From Paraburkholderia kururiensis JCM 10599 = LMG 19447 (GTDB lineage Bacteria > Pseudomonadota > Gammaproteobacteria > Burkholderiales > Burkholderiaceae), in NCBI RefSeq assembly GCF_003986935.1, contig NZ_RJZE01000004.1:124001-188000 (forward strand): 64,000 nucleotides of DNA. The letters are read 5' to 3'. The notes beneath the pieces are model-generated. The model searched no databases and had not been told where the DNA came from. It saw only the letters and a list, made by a program, of their open reading frames with translations. Both the position numbers and the translations under genes were made by a program. Below are positions 53,254 to 62,659 of the stretch, one piece after another (the first letter of the stretch is position 1; each line of letters opens with the position of its first letter).

Positions 53254-56232
53254 GTGAAAGCAGCCACGCCGTTTCAGGCAAGCAGGAGCCTGCTTCAGCA
53301 GGTGGAAAGCGAACTGCGTCGCGCCACGCGCGGCGAAGTTCGGTTCGACGCGGGCTCGAAAGCTTTGTATGCTTCCGACGCTTCGAACTACCGGCAGATT
53401 CCGCTCGGCGTGGTGTTGCCCGCAGACGTGGACGACCTCGTGGCGGCCCTCGACACGTGCCGCCGCATGGACGTGCCGTTCCTCACGCGAGGCGGCGGCA
53501 CGTCGCAGAACGGGCAATGCGTCAATGTCGCGGTGGTGGCCGATACAAGCAAGTACGTCAATCGCGTGGTGAGCGTCGACCCGGTCGGCCGAACCGCGAT
53601 CGTCGAACCGGGCGTGGTCTGCGACACGCTGCGCGAAGCGGCCGAGCGGCACGGCCTGACCTTCGCACCCGATCCGGCCACGCACAGCCGTTGCACGCTG
53701 GGCGGCATGATCGCGAACAACTCGTGCGGCGCGCATTCGGTGATGGCGGGCAAGACCGTCGAGAATATCGAAGCGCTCGAGATCGCCACTTACGACGGCG
53801 CACGCTTCTGGGTCGGTCCGACCGACGACGCCGAACTCGAAAGCATCATTGCCGGAGGCGGCCGCAAAGGCGAGATATACGCGAAGCTGCGCGATCTGCG
53901 CGACCGGTACGCAGAACAGATTCGCGCCGAATTTCCGCAAATCAAACGACGTGTGTCGGGATTCAACCTCGACCAGTTGCTGCCTGAAAACGGCTTCAAC
54001 GTTGCCCGCGCGCTGGTGGGCACCGAAGGCACCTGTGCCGTCACGCTGCAGGCCAGGGTTCGCCTTGTCCACAGTCCTTCCTGCCGTGTGCTGCTCCTGC
54101 TCGGCTTCAAGGACATCTACACCGCGGCCGACGCAGTGCCGCACTTCAACCGCTTCTCGCCCATTGCCATCGAGGGCCTGGACCGCGCCATCATTCGCGG
54201 CCTTCAGGCGCGTGGGCTGAAGAAGGACGAAATCGCGCTGCTGCCGGACGGCGACGCATGGGTCGTGCTCGAATTCGGCGCCGACACGCATGCCGAAGCG
54301 GTGCAACAGGCGCAGGAGGCTCATGCGTATTTCAGGTCCGGCCAGGGTGGCGCCGACGTAACGGGCTTTGTGGTGGAAGCGAAGACGCAGCAGCAGAAGG
54401 TATGGTCGATCCGAGAAACGGGCGCATCGGCGGTGGCGCTTTCGGTTGACCCTTCAGCCCCGGATCCGATGGTGGGCTGGGAAGATGCTGCAGTGGACCC
54501 GATGCGGCTGGGTGACTATCTGCGCCAGTTCCAGGCACTGGTCGACCGCTACGGCTACGAGACGTGTCTCTACGGCCACTTCGGCGATGGTTGCGTCCAC
54601 GCGCGCATTACCTTCGACGTCCGAACAGTAGAAGGCGTACAGAAATGGCGCGGGTTTCTGCGCGAGGCCGCGCAACTCGTGGTCGACTTCGGTGGCTCGC
54701 TTTCGGGCGAACATGGCGACGGCCAGGCGAAGGCCGAGTTTCTGCCCATCATGTACGGGCCCGAAATCATGCGCGCCATGGAGGAATTCAAGGCGATCTG
54801 GGACCCGGCCAATCGATTGAATCCGGGCAAGGTCGTGCACGCTTATCGTGCTGACGAGAACCTGCGCATGGGCCCGGCGTACAAGACCGTTACGCTGAAT
54901 ACGAAGCTGACGTTTGCGAGTCCGGAAGGCAACGGCATGCAGCGCGCGATCGAGCGCTGCATCGGGATGGGCAAATGCCGTTCGCTCGACGGCGGCACGA
55001 TGTGTCCCAGCTATCGTGCGACTCGCGAAGAGCAGTTCTCGACGCGGGGGCGTGCCCACCTGTTCTGGGAAATGCTGCAGGGGGAGGTGATTGCGGACGG
55101 CTGGGACAGCGAACCCCTGAAAGACGCGCTGGATGCCTGTCTGGCCTGCAAGGGTTGCAAATCGGATTGCCCGACCCACACGGATATGGCGTCGTACAAG
55201 GCCGAGTTTCTGTCGCACTACTACGAGAAACATCGTCGGCCGCGGCAGGCGATGTTCATGGGGAGAATCGGGCAATGGGCACCGCTGGCGAGCCGCTTTC
55301 CGTGGCTTACGAATTTTATGACTTCCTCCCGTCCCTTGGCTCGTATCAGCAAGTGGGTGGCAGGCGTGGCACCGCAGCGCAATCTTCCCGTGTTCGCACC
55401 GAAGACGTACCGCGCATTGGCGCGTCGTCGCCAGCAAGCGAACGATGCGGCGAGGGCGGCCAGGTCCGGCAAGGTGATTCTCTGGGTTGACACCTTCAAC
55501 GAGCACTTCTCGCCCGAGGTCGCGATGGCTGCAACCAACGTGCTGGCGCATCTGGGCTACGAAGTCGTTTTGCCGCGCAAGCGACTGTGCTGCGGCCGGC
55601 CACTTTACGACTATGGCCTGCTCGACGAGGCGCGTGCGCTGCTGCGACATGCAGTCGACGAGCTACGCGAAGACATCCGCGCTGGCGTACCGGTGGTCGG
55701 GCTTGAACCAGGCTGTCTTTCCGTATTCAAGGACGAATTGCTGAAGCAGTTGCCGGACGACGCCATGGCTAAAAGGCTCGCGGAGCAGACGTTTCTCTTC
55801 TCGGACTTTGTGGCGCGCGCGGACTTTCAGTGGCCACAACTCGACGCCGATGTAGTCGTGCACGGGCACTGTCATCAAAAGGCGGTGTTTGGAATGAAGG
55901 GCGAGGCCGCGCTGCTCGACAAGCTGGGTGTCCGCTGGTCGTTGCTCGATACCGGCTGCTGCGGCATGGCGGGTTCGTTCGGATTCAATGCGCAACATTA
56001 CGACCTCTCGCTGAAAATCGGCGAAGACAAGTTGCTGCCGCTAGTGCGCGACGCAGCGCCCGAAACGATCGTCGTGACGAATGGCTTCAGTTGTCGCGAA
56101 CAGATTCAACAGGGCGCCGGCAGGCACACCCTGCATATCGCTCAGCTTGCGCAAAGAGCAATCAAGCTGGCGCACCTTCCTCAAACCGGTCTGCCTCTTG
56201 AAGCGGTGAGCGAAGTCGTGTCGGTATCCTGA
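53254..56232 (+). CDS. FAD/Fe-S D-2-hydroxyglutarate dehydrogenase (YdiJ type)
   Basis: 992 residues from GTG 53254. Modules: PCMH-type FAD domain (about 40-280; VPFLTRGGGTSQNGQ, GGMIANNSCGAHSV), FAD-oxidase C domain (about 300-540; ETCLYGHFGDGCVHARI, SGEHGDG), 4Fe-4S ferredoxin domain (about 570-650; RCIGMGKCR and CLACKGCKSDCPT), and CCG heterodisulfide-reductase-like domain (about 740-960; LCCGRPLYDYG, DTGCCGMAGSFG). This is the architecture of YdiJ, a D-2-hydroxyglutarate dehydrogenase. It would oxidise the HglS product to 2-oxoglutarate, donating electrons to the chain. Ends in a strong terminator. Confidence 0.9.
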   Translation: MKAATPFQASRSLLQQVESELRRATRGEVRFDAGSKALYASDASNYRQIPLGVVLPADVDDLVAALDTCRRMDVPFLTRGGGTSQNGQCVNVAVVADTSKYVNRVVSVDPVGRTAIVEPGVVCDTLREAAERHGLTFAPDPATHSRCTLGGMIANNSCGAHSVMAGKTVENIEALEIATYDGARFWVGPTDDAELESIIAGGGRKGEIYAKLRDLRDRYAEQIRAEFPQIKRRVSGFNLDQLLPENGFNVARALVGTEGTCAVTLQARVRLVHSPSCRVLLLLGFKDIYTAADAVPHFNRFSPIAIEGLDRAIIRGLQARGLKKDEIALLPDGDAWVVLEFGADTHAEAVQQAQEAHAYFRSGQGGADVTGFVVEAKTQQQKVWSIRETGASAVALSVDPSAPDPMVGWEDAAVDPMRLGDYLRQFQALVDRYGYETCLYGHFGDGCVHARITFDVRTVEGVQKWRGFLREAAQLVVDFGGSLSGEHGDGQAKAEFLPIMYGPEIMRAMEEFKAIWDPANRLNPGKVVHAYRADENLRMGPAYKTVTLNTKLTFASPEGNGMQRAIERCIGMGKCRSLDGGTMCPSYRATREEQFSTRGRAHLFWEMLQGEVIADGWDSEPLKDALDACLACKGCKSDCPTHTDMASYKAEFLSHYYEKHRRPRQAMFMGRIGQWAPLASRFPWLTNFMTSSRPLARISKWVAGVAPQRNLPVFAPKTYRALARRRQQANDAARAARSGKVILWVDTFNEHFSPEVAMAATNVLAHLGYEVVLPRKRLCCGRPLYDYGLLDEARALLRHAVDELREDIRAGVPVVGLEPGCLSVFKDELLKQLPDDAMAKRLAEQTFLFSDFVARADFQWPQLDADVVVHGHCHQKAVFGMKGEAALLDKLGVRWSLLDTGCCGMAGSFGFNAQHYDLSLKIGEDKLLPLVRDAAPETIVVTNGFSCREQIQQGAGRHTLHIAQLAQRAIKLAHLPQTGLPLEAVSEVVSVS

Positions 56233-56257
56233 ATAGATTGATTGGTTCTTGATGAGC

Positions 56258-56283
56258 AAGGGGACGCGCAGCGTCCCCTTTTT
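56258..56283 (+). terminator. Rho-independent terminator
   Basis: AAGGGGACGC (56258-56267) with GCGTCCCCTT (56271-56280), loop GCA, T run to 56283. It separates the hglS operon from the next transcription unit. The remaining bases to 56566 hold no gene. Confidence 0.92.
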
Positions 56284-56566
56284 GCTATCGAATCGAAGCA
56301 ATGAGGGAATGCCCTGTGCGCCTGCAACGGAATTCCGGCTGCGTCGAACACCTCGGAACTTTCGGGGTTGATGATCAGAACGCATCACGTCGTGCATAGA
56401 TATCGTTTGATGCAGGTCTATTGGCTACTGACAATCGCTCCACATCATCACCGGACGTGTGTTAGCCGCCAGTGGTTGGCCGGGAGATGAGTGTGTTGCG
56501 CGCGGTCGTCGAGGCAATCGTGCCGTGCGCAGTGTGTCGATTACAAATATCAAAGGAACTCTCCCC

Positions 56567-57718
56567 ATGCTCTCCCGTATTTGCGTGTCCCGTCGCCCTC
56601 TCGTTGTCGCTCTTTCCCTTTGCTTCGTCTCCGCGGCAGCTTGCGCCCAGGAAGCGGAAGTCAAGATCGGCATCGCCGGTCCGCTCACGGGCGGCGGCGC
56701 GGCCTACGGCAAAGACATCGAGAACGGTGTGCGAATGGCCATCGAAGAAGCCAATGCGAGTCATCCCACTATCGGCGGCAAGCCGGTCAAGTTCGTCATC
56801 GATTCGCAGGACGATCAGAGCGACCCGCGCGTGAGCGTGCAGGTCGCTCAACGGCTCGTGGACGACCAGGTGTCGGTGGTCATTGGCCATTTCAACTCGG
56901 GCACCACGCTGCCGTCGTCGAAGATCTACGCGAAGGCGGGCATTCCGATGATCACGCCCGCGGCAACGAATCCGACCATTACGCAAGCAGGGCTCTCCAC
57001 CATTTACCGCGTTATAGCAACCGATGCGCAGAACGCAGGCAACGCGGGCACTTATGCGGCCACGGTGACGAAAGCGAAGCGTATTGCCATCATCGACGAC
57101 AGAACGGCATTCGGGCAGGGCGAAGCAGACGAATTCGAGAAGGCCGTGAAGGCGAGCGGCGGCACCATCGTCGACCGACAGTTCACCAACGACAAGGCAG
57201 TGGATTTTTCCGCCCAACTGACGGCCATCAAGAGCACCAATCCCGACCTCGTGTTCTTCGGCGGACTTGATACCCAGGCAGCCATGATCGTCAAGCGGAT
57301 GCGCCAGCTCGGCATGAAGGCGCAGTTTCTTGCCGGCGGTGGCGTGATGGACGCGAACTTCATCAAGATTGCGGGGGACGCCGCCAACGGTTCGTCCGTG
57401 TGGGAATACGGCCAGCCGCTGTCGACGCTGCCCAAGGGCAAGGATTTCGAGGCGAAGTTCAAGCAGAAGTACGGCGCCGACATGCTCGCCTATGCGCCGT
57501 TCGCGTACGACGCAACGTGGGTCGCCATCAAGGCGATGCAAAAGGCCAATTCCGTGAAGCCCGCGGACTTCAACACAGCGATGAAAGGCACCGACTATCA
57601 GGGCGTTACGGGCCGTATCGCATTCACGCAAACGGGCGATCTGAAGAATCCCAGTTCGACCATGTATCAAGTCAAGAACGTGGCCTGGACGCCGATCACG
57701 ACGAAGACCGCCGACTAG
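56567..57718 (+). CDS. Branched-chain-type (LivK) ABC substrate-binding protein
   Basis: 383 residues from ATG 56567, which follows AAGGA at spacing 9. The signal runs to AAACAQEAE, then the family-1 periplasmic fold VKIGIAGPLTGGGAAYGKDI, VKFVIDSQDDQSDPRVSVQV, VIGHFNSGTTLPSSKIYAKA and AGIPMITPAATNPTIT. It binds a small amino acid or related acid for an ABC importer, but no LivHMGF genes adjoin. Its place at the head of the oxidase/dehydrogenase genes suggests lysine, pipecolate or a related amino acid as ligand (inference). Confidence 0.88.
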   Translation: MLSRICVSRRPLVVALSLCFVSAAACAQEAEVKIGIAGPLTGGGAAYGKDIENGVRMAIEEANASHPTIGGKPVKFVIDSQDDQSDPRVSVQVAQRLVDDQVSVVIGHFNSGTTLPSSKIYAKAGIPMITPAATNPTITQAGLSTIYRVIATDAQNAGNAGTYAATVTKAKRIAIIDDRTAFGQGEADEFEKAVKASGGTIVDRQFTNDKAVDFSAQLTAIKSTNPDLVFFGGLDTQAAMIVKRMRQLGMKAQFLAGGGVMDANFIKIAGDAANGSSVWEYGQPLSTLPKGKDFEAKFKQKYGADMLAYAPFAYDATWVAIKAMQKANSVKPADFNTAMKGTDYQGVTGRIAFTQTGDLKNPSSTMYQVKNVAWTPITTKTAD

Positions 57719-57838
57719 GCATCTAAGCGTGCAGCGAAGGATGCGTGAGGCACTCGTCAGAGATCCCACGCATCTTTCGCACGCCGACGCGCGGCTTCGG
57801 CCCGGCACCTGGATTGGAAACACTGAAGAGGCTCTACT

Positions 57839-59338
57839 GTGAAAGCATCAACCATTCTCTCCGAACTCGGCATTTCGCACCTTGCAGAAGCGGGCGATAT
57901 CGCGGTTCATTCGCCCATCAACGGCGAGCTTATTGGCCGCGTGGCGAGCCGGTCTGTGGCCGACGTGGATGCGGCGCTCGCGAAAGCTCACGAGGCATTC
58001 AAGAGCTGGCGCAACGTGCCGGCACCGCGCCGCGGGGAACTGGTTCGCCTGCTGGGCAACAAACTGCGCGAAAAGAAGCACGCACTCGGCAGCATCATCA
58101 CGCTCGAAACCGGCAAGATTCTCCAGGAAGGTTTGGGCGAAGTGCAGGAGATGATCGACATCTGCGACTTCGCCGTGGGGCTCTCGCGTCAGCTGTATGG
58201 GCTGACGATCGCATCGGAGCGGCCGGGCCATCGGATGGCCGAGACGTGGCATCCGATGGGTGTTTGCGCGGTGATCTCGGCGTTCAATTTTCCGGCGGCC
58301 GTGTGGTCGTGGAACGCTGCGCTCGCACTCGTCTGCGGCAATGCCGTGCTCTGGAAACCGTCGGAGAAGACGCCGCTCACCGCGTTGGCCGTAAACAAGA
58401 TTCTTCAGGATGCCTTGACGGAATTCGGCTCGGCACCTGAAGGCCTGACTGCGCTCGTCAATGGCGGCCGCGATGTAGGAGCGAAGCTCGTCGCCGATCC
58501 GCGCTCGAATATCGTGAGCGCCACGGGCAGCACCGAGATGGGCCGCGCGGTCGGCGTGGAAGTGGCGCGTCGATTCGGCCGGGCGATTCTCGAACTGGGC
58601 GGCAACAATGCCGGCATCGTGTCGGGTACGGCGGACATGGAACTCGCGTTGCGCGGCATCCTGTTTTCCGCGGTCGGCACGGCGGGGCAGCGTTGTACGT
58701 CACTGCGCCGCCTGTTCGTACATGAAAGCGTGTATGACAAGACCGTGGAGCGGTTGAAGACGCTCTATAGCAAGGTCACGATCGGCAACCCGCTGGAGCA
58801 AGGCACGCTCATGGGGCCGCTCATCGACGAGCCGTCGTTCAATCGTATGCAGGCGGCGCTCGAACAGGCGAAGCGTGAAGGCGGCAAGGTGTTCGGCGGC
58901 GAACGTCAGGGCATCGCGGGTAACGAGAAGGGCTTCTACGTTCGTCCTGCCATCGTGGAAATGCCGACGCAAACCGACGTCGTGCTCACGGAGACCTTCG
59001 CGCCAATTCTCTATGTGCTCAAGTATTCGCGCTTCGACGATGCGATCGAAGCCAACAACGCGGCGCATCACGGTCTGTCGTCGTGCGTGTTCACCACGGA
59101 CATGCGCGAAAGCGAGCGTTTCCTGTCGGCGTCCGGCAGCGACTGCGGCATCGCGAACGTGAACATCGGACCAAGCGGCGCGGAGATCGGCGGGGCATTC
59201 GGCGGCGAGAAGGAGACCGGTGGCGGCCGCGAATCGGGTTCGGACGCGTGGAAGGGGTACATGCGTCGCGCAACCAACACCGTCAACTTCTCTTCAGCGC
59301 TGCCGCTCGCACAGGGCGTCGATTTCAACATCGAATAG
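57839..59338 (+). CDS. ALDH7-family dehydrogenase, probable 2-aminoadipate semialdehyde/piperideine-6-carboxylate dehydrogenase (AmaB-like)
   Basis: 499 residues from GTG 57839 (AGAGG 7 bases before). NAD-dependent aldehyde dehydrogenase with GVCAVISAFNFPAAVWSWN, SATGSTEMGRAV, the glutamate of ILELGGNNAGIV and the nucleophile in TAGQRCTSLRRL. The C-terminal block IGGAFGGEKETGGGRESGSD is characteristic of the antiquitin (ALDH7A1)/AmaB branch, which oxidises 2-aminoadipate 6-semialdehyde (in equilibrium with delta1-piperideine-6-carboxylate) to 2-aminoadipate. The pipecolate-type oxidase 105 bases downstream supports this substrate. Confidence 0.88.
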   Translation: MKASTILSELGISHLAEAGDIAVHSPINGELIGRVASRSVADVDAALAKAHEAFKSWRNVPAPRRGELVRLLGNKLREKKHALGSIITLETGKILQEGLGEVQEMIDICDFAVGLSRQLYGLTIASERPGHRMAETWHPMGVCAVISAFNFPAAVWSWNAALALVCGNAVLWKPSEKTPLTALAVNKILQDALTEFGSAPEGLTALVNGGRDVGAKLVADPRSNIVSATGSTEMGRAVGVEVARRFGRAILELGGNNAGIVSGTADMELALRGILFSAVGTAGQRCTSLRRLFVHESVYDKTVERLKTLYSKVTIGNPLEQGTLMGPLIDEPSFNRMQAALEQAKREGGKVFGGERQGIAGNEKGFYVRPAIVEMPTQTDVVLTETFAPILYVLKYSRFDDAIEANNAAHHGLSSCVFTTDMRESERFLSASGSDCGIANVNIGPSGAEIGGAFGGEKETGGGRESGSDAWKGYMRRATNTVNFSSALPLAQGVDFNIE

Positions 59339-59443
59339 CAACGCGCATGGGGCGTGGGAGACGTTTCGCGCGCAATGGAGCGGGCGATAAGGTGGACGAG
59401 ATCTCACGCCGTGCATCGAACCATCTGCAATCTGGAGCATGTC

Positions 59444-60616
59444 GTGAGTTCTAAAGTCGTTATCGTTGGCGGCGGCGTCATCGGTAGTTCTATCGCTTAC
59501 TTTCTGCGCGCTTCCGACCCGACGATTTCGGTGACGGTCATCGAACGCGATCCGAGCTATGCGAGGTCGTCGTCTGCGCTGTCGGCCGCCTCTATCCGGC
59601 AGCAGTTTTCTACGCCGTTGTCCATCCAGATGTCGTTGTACGGCATCGAATTTCTGCGCGATATCGGCGAACGTCTCGAAGTGGAGGGCCACCGGCCATC
59701 CATCGACCTGCACGAAGGCGGTTATCTCTTTCTGGCGACGGAAGCCGGGGAAGCCACGCTGCGTGAAAACCACGCCCTGCAAACGAGCCTGGGCGCCGAT
59801 ATCGCGCTGCTGTCTCCCGACGAACTGGCGCAGAAGTTCCCGTGGCTCAACGTCGACGACATCGTGGCCGGCGCATACGGTCTTTCGGGTGAAGGCTGGT
59901 TCGACGGCTACGGTCTCGTGCAGGCGCTGCGAAAGAAGGCTCAGTCGCTTGGCGCACGCTACGTGGCTGCGGATGTGACTGGCCTTGAGCGCGACGGACG
60001 CAAAGTGACCCACGTTCTGACCGGCGACGGCGAACGTTATGCATGCGACACGCTGGTGAATGCCGCTGGTGCGTGGGCGCGGCGCATTTCGGAACTGATG
60101 GGCGTGGATATTCCGGTCTACGCGCGCCGCCGCAGCATCTTCAACGTGTCGTCGCCAGCGCAACTTGCGAACAGCCCGCTGCTGATCGACCCCACTGGCG
60201 TGTACTTCAGACCGGAAGGCAAGACGTACATCACGGGTACGTCGCCGGGCGAAGACAACGATCCGAACGACCTGCCGCTCGACGAGGTGGATCACGACCT
60301 CTTCGACGAGGTGATCTGGCCGACGCTCGCCAATCGCGTGCCCGGCTTCGAAGCATTGCGTGTGGAGAACTGCTGGTCCGGCTATTACGAATACAACGTG
60401 TTCGACCACAACGCGATCATCGGCTATCACCCGGATGTCGAGAACTGCGTGTTCGCGAACGGCTACAGCGGCCACGGCCTGCAGCAGGGCCCGGCGACAG
60501 GACGCGGTGTGAGCGAACTCATCATCAATGGCCGGTACACGACGCTGGATCTGTCGTCGCTCAGTTGGGAACGCGTTCTGGAGAACCGGCCCATCGTCGA
60601 AAAGAACGTCGTATAG
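59444..60616 (+). CDS. FAD oxidoreductase, FOXRED1/sarcosine-oxidase-like, probable L-pipecolate dehydrogenase
   Basis: 390 residues from GTG 59444, six bases after GGAG; no ATG is suitable. Begins SSKVVIVGGGVIGSSIAYFL (FAD loop), then SSSALSAASIRQQFSTPLS, typical of the FOXRED1/DAO family, and YFRPEGKTYITGTSPGEDND with ENCWSGYYEYNVFDHNAIIG near the end. The family oxidises secondary amines such as sarcosine, dimethylglycine or pipecolate. The ALDH7 gene before it and the aminotransferase after it fit pipecolate to delta1-piperideine-6-carboxylate. EtfBA genes in the same unit suggest a dehydrogenase rather than an oxidase (inference). Confidence 0.82.
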   Translation: MSSKVVIVGGGVIGSSIAYFLRASDPTISVTVIERDPSYARSSSALSAASIRQQFSTPLSIQMSLYGIEFLRDIGERLEVEGHRPSIDLHEGGYLFLATEAGEATLRENHALQTSLGADIALLSPDELAQKFPWLNVDDIVAGAYGLSGEGWFDGYGLVQALRKKAQSLGARYVAADVTGLERDGRKVTHVLTGDGERYACDTLVNAAGAWARRISELMGVDIPVYARRRSIFNVSSPAQLANSPLLIDPTGVYFRPEGKTYITGTSPGEDNDPNDLPLDEVDHDLFDEVIWPTLANRVPGFEALRVENCWSGYYEYNVFDHNAIIGYHPDVENCVFANGYSGHGLQQGPATGRGVSELIINGRYTTLDLSSLSWERVLENRPIVEKNVV

Positions 60617-60661
60617 CGGGCCACTTCGTTTTTCATCGGCCGGCTTATCGCAAACGAAGAC

Positions 60662-61879
60662 ATGTACGAATTCACTGCACCTTTTCAGCAACCTGCCGGC
60701 TCGCCAATACGAGAGTTGTTCAAGTACCTCGGAGAGCCAGGCATGATTTCGTTCGCGGGTGGCTATCCCGCGAGCGACCTTTTCGACGTCGAAGGGCTCA
60801 ATGCGGCTGCAACGCGTGCGTATCAGGCGCCTGCGCAATGCCTGCAATATGGGCCGACCGACGGGCTGCCGGCGCTCAAGGCACAACTCGTTCAATTGAT
60901 GGGGAGGCGCGGCGTATTGTGCGCGACGGACGAGCTCGTCGTCACCACGGGCTCGCAGCAGGGCCTTGACCTGCTTCTGCGTGTGCTCGTCAGCCCCGGC
61001 GACGTCGTTCTCACGGAACAACCCGCGTATCCCGCCACGCTTCAGGCGTTGCGTTTGCAGCAAGCGCAGGTCGTCACGATTCCGGTGGATCGCGATGGCC
61101 TCGATGTAGAACACCTTGCGAAGCGGCTCGCATCGGGAGCGGTATCCCGGCCACGGCTCTTGTATACCGTTCCGACGTTCGCCAATCCGACTGGTGCAAC
61201 GCTGACGCGCGAACGCCGTATTGCGCTGCTCAAACTCGCGGTGCAGTACCGGTTCCTGATCGTCGAAGACGATCCCTACGGCGACCTTCGATTCTCGGGC
61301 GAGCCTATCCCTTCGATGCTCGCGCTGACGAGCGAAGTGGAAGGCTCGCGCGACTGGGTCGTGCATTTCTCCAGTCTCTCGAAAATCGTGGCGCCGGGGT
61401 TGCGGGTGGGCTGGACCATTGCGCCCGCGGCAATCGCACGGCGCTGCGTCATTGCCAAGCAGACCGTCGACCTGTGCAGCGCGCCGTGGACGCAGGCCAT
61501 CTCCGCGGAGTACCTCGCAGAGGGGGCGCTGGAGCGGCACGTGCCCAGGATCGTCGCGGCATATCGCGACAAGAATCACGCGCTGTGCCACGCGCTTCGC
61601 GTCGAGCTGGGTGATCGGATCGAATTTCACGCGCCTTTGGGCGGCATGTTCGTATGGGCGCGCATTCCAGGCCTCGACGCGGCAGCATTGCTTGCCCGCG
61701 CCATCGAGCACAAGGTGATCTTCGTGCCGGGCAACGCGTTTTTCGCGGATCACGCCGACACCTCCAGCTTGCGCCTTTCCTTCGCTGCGCCCGATATCGC
61801 CGCGATTGAGGAGGGCGTGCGCCGGCTCAAACGTGCATACGAAGCAGCGACCGGTACGTCGGTTCGGATGACGAAATGA
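60662..61879 (+). CDS. Fold-I PLP aminotransferase, probable 2-aminoadipate transaminase (LysN-like)
   Basis: 405 residues beginning MYEFTAPFQQPAGSPIRELF. Class-I/II signatures: GMISFAGGYPASDLFD, TGSQQGLDLLLRVLV, VPTFANPTGATLTRERR and the PLP lysine in FSSLSKIVAPGLRVGW. The style matches the 2-aminoadipate/aromatic aminotransferase group (LysN, Aro8-like). In the locus it would convert 2-aminoadipate to 2-oxoadipate, the substrate of HglS. No GntR-type DNA-binding domain is fused, so it is an enzyme and not an MocR regulator. Confidence 0.86.
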   Translation: MYEFTAPFQQPAGSPIRELFKYLGEPGMISFAGGYPASDLFDVEGLNAAATRAYQAPAQCLQYGPTDGLPALKAQLVQLMGRRGVLCATDELVVTTGSQQGLDLLLRVLVSPGDVVLTEQPAYPATLQALRLQQAQVVTIPVDRDGLDVEHLAKRLASGAVSRPRLLYTVPTFANPTGATLTRERRIALLKLAVQYRFLIVEDDPYGDLRFSGEPIPSMLALTSEVEGSRDWVVHFSSLSKIVAPGLRVGWTIAPAAIARRCVIAKQTVDLCSAPWTQAISAEYLAEGALERHVPRIVAAYRDKNHALCHALRVELGDRIEFHAPLGGMFVWARIPGLDAAALLARAIEHKVIFVPGNAFFADHADTSSLRLSFAAPDIAAIEEGVRRLKRAYEAATGTSVRMTK

Positions 61880-61900
61880 ACAATGAATAGAGGTCGATGA

Positions 61901-62650
61901 ATGAAGATTGTAGTTGCCGTAAAACGCGTGGCGGATTTCAACGTGAAGATTCGCGTCAAGGCGGATCAGTCCGGCGTTGAACTCGCCAACGTGAAGATGT
62001 CGATGAATCCGTTCGACGAAATCGCTGTGGAGGCGGCCGTCCGGTTGAAAGAAAGCGGGCAGGCGAGCGAAGTGATCGTGGTGTCGGCCGGGCCGGTGCA
62101 GAGCCAGGAGACGCTGCGCACGGCGCTGGCCATGGGCGCAGACCGCGGCATCCATGTGAAGGTGGAGAGCGAACTGCAGCAACTCGGCGTGGCACGCATT
62201 CTCCGCGCGGTGGTGGAGCGTGAGCAGCCGGGCCTCGTGATGCTCGGCAAACAGGCCATTGACGACGACGCCAATCAAACCGGTCAGATGCTCGCCGCAC
62301 TGGCAGGGTTGCCGCAAGCCACTTTCGCGTCCCATCTGCAAGTGGAGGACGGCGCAGCCAGCGTGACGCGCGAAATCGATGGTGGCTCGGAAACGGTGAA
62401 TGTCCGTTTGCCGGCCGTGGTGACGACGGACTTGCGACTCAACGAGCCGCGTTACGTCACGTTGCCCAACATCATGAAGGCGAAGAAAAAACCGATCGAT
62501 GTGATCGACGTGGCCGAACTCGGCCTCGACATCCAGCCACGCATCAGGACGCTGAAAGTCAGCGAGCCCCCGAAACGGGCTGCGGGCGAATGCGTGGCCG
62601 ATGTCGACGCGCTTGTCCAGAAACTGAAGAACGATATGAAAGTGATGTGA
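61901..62650 (+). CDS. etfB: Electron transfer flavoprotein beta subunit EtfB
   Basis: 249 residues, full length for Etf[40 protein letters not shown] and the signature block [20 protein letters not shown] are diagnostic. With EtfA it carries electrons from flavoprotein dehydrogenases to ETF-quinone oxidoreductase. It lies 21 bases after the aminotransferase and 9 before etfA. The genome very likely has another ETF for fatty-acid oxidation; this copy may be dedicated to the amine oxidation here (inference). Confidence 0.95.
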   Translation: MKIVVAVKRVADFNVKIRVKADQSGVELANVKMSMNPFDEIAVEAAVRLKESGQASEVIVVSAGPVQSQETLRTALAMGADRGIHVKVESELQQLGVARILRAVVEREQPGLVMLGKQAIDDDANQTGQMLAALAGLPQATFASHLQVEDGAASVTREIDGGSETVNVRLPAVVTTDLRLNEPRYVTLPNIMKAKKKPIDVIDVAELGLDIQPRIRTLKVSEPPKRAAGECVADVDALVQKLKNDMKVM

Positions 62651-62659
62651 GGTCAAGCC

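Noticed and set aside
61042..61718. Several small frames inside the aminotransferase gene on both strands
   Set aside because: All overlap a strongly conserved aminotransferase and have shadow composition.
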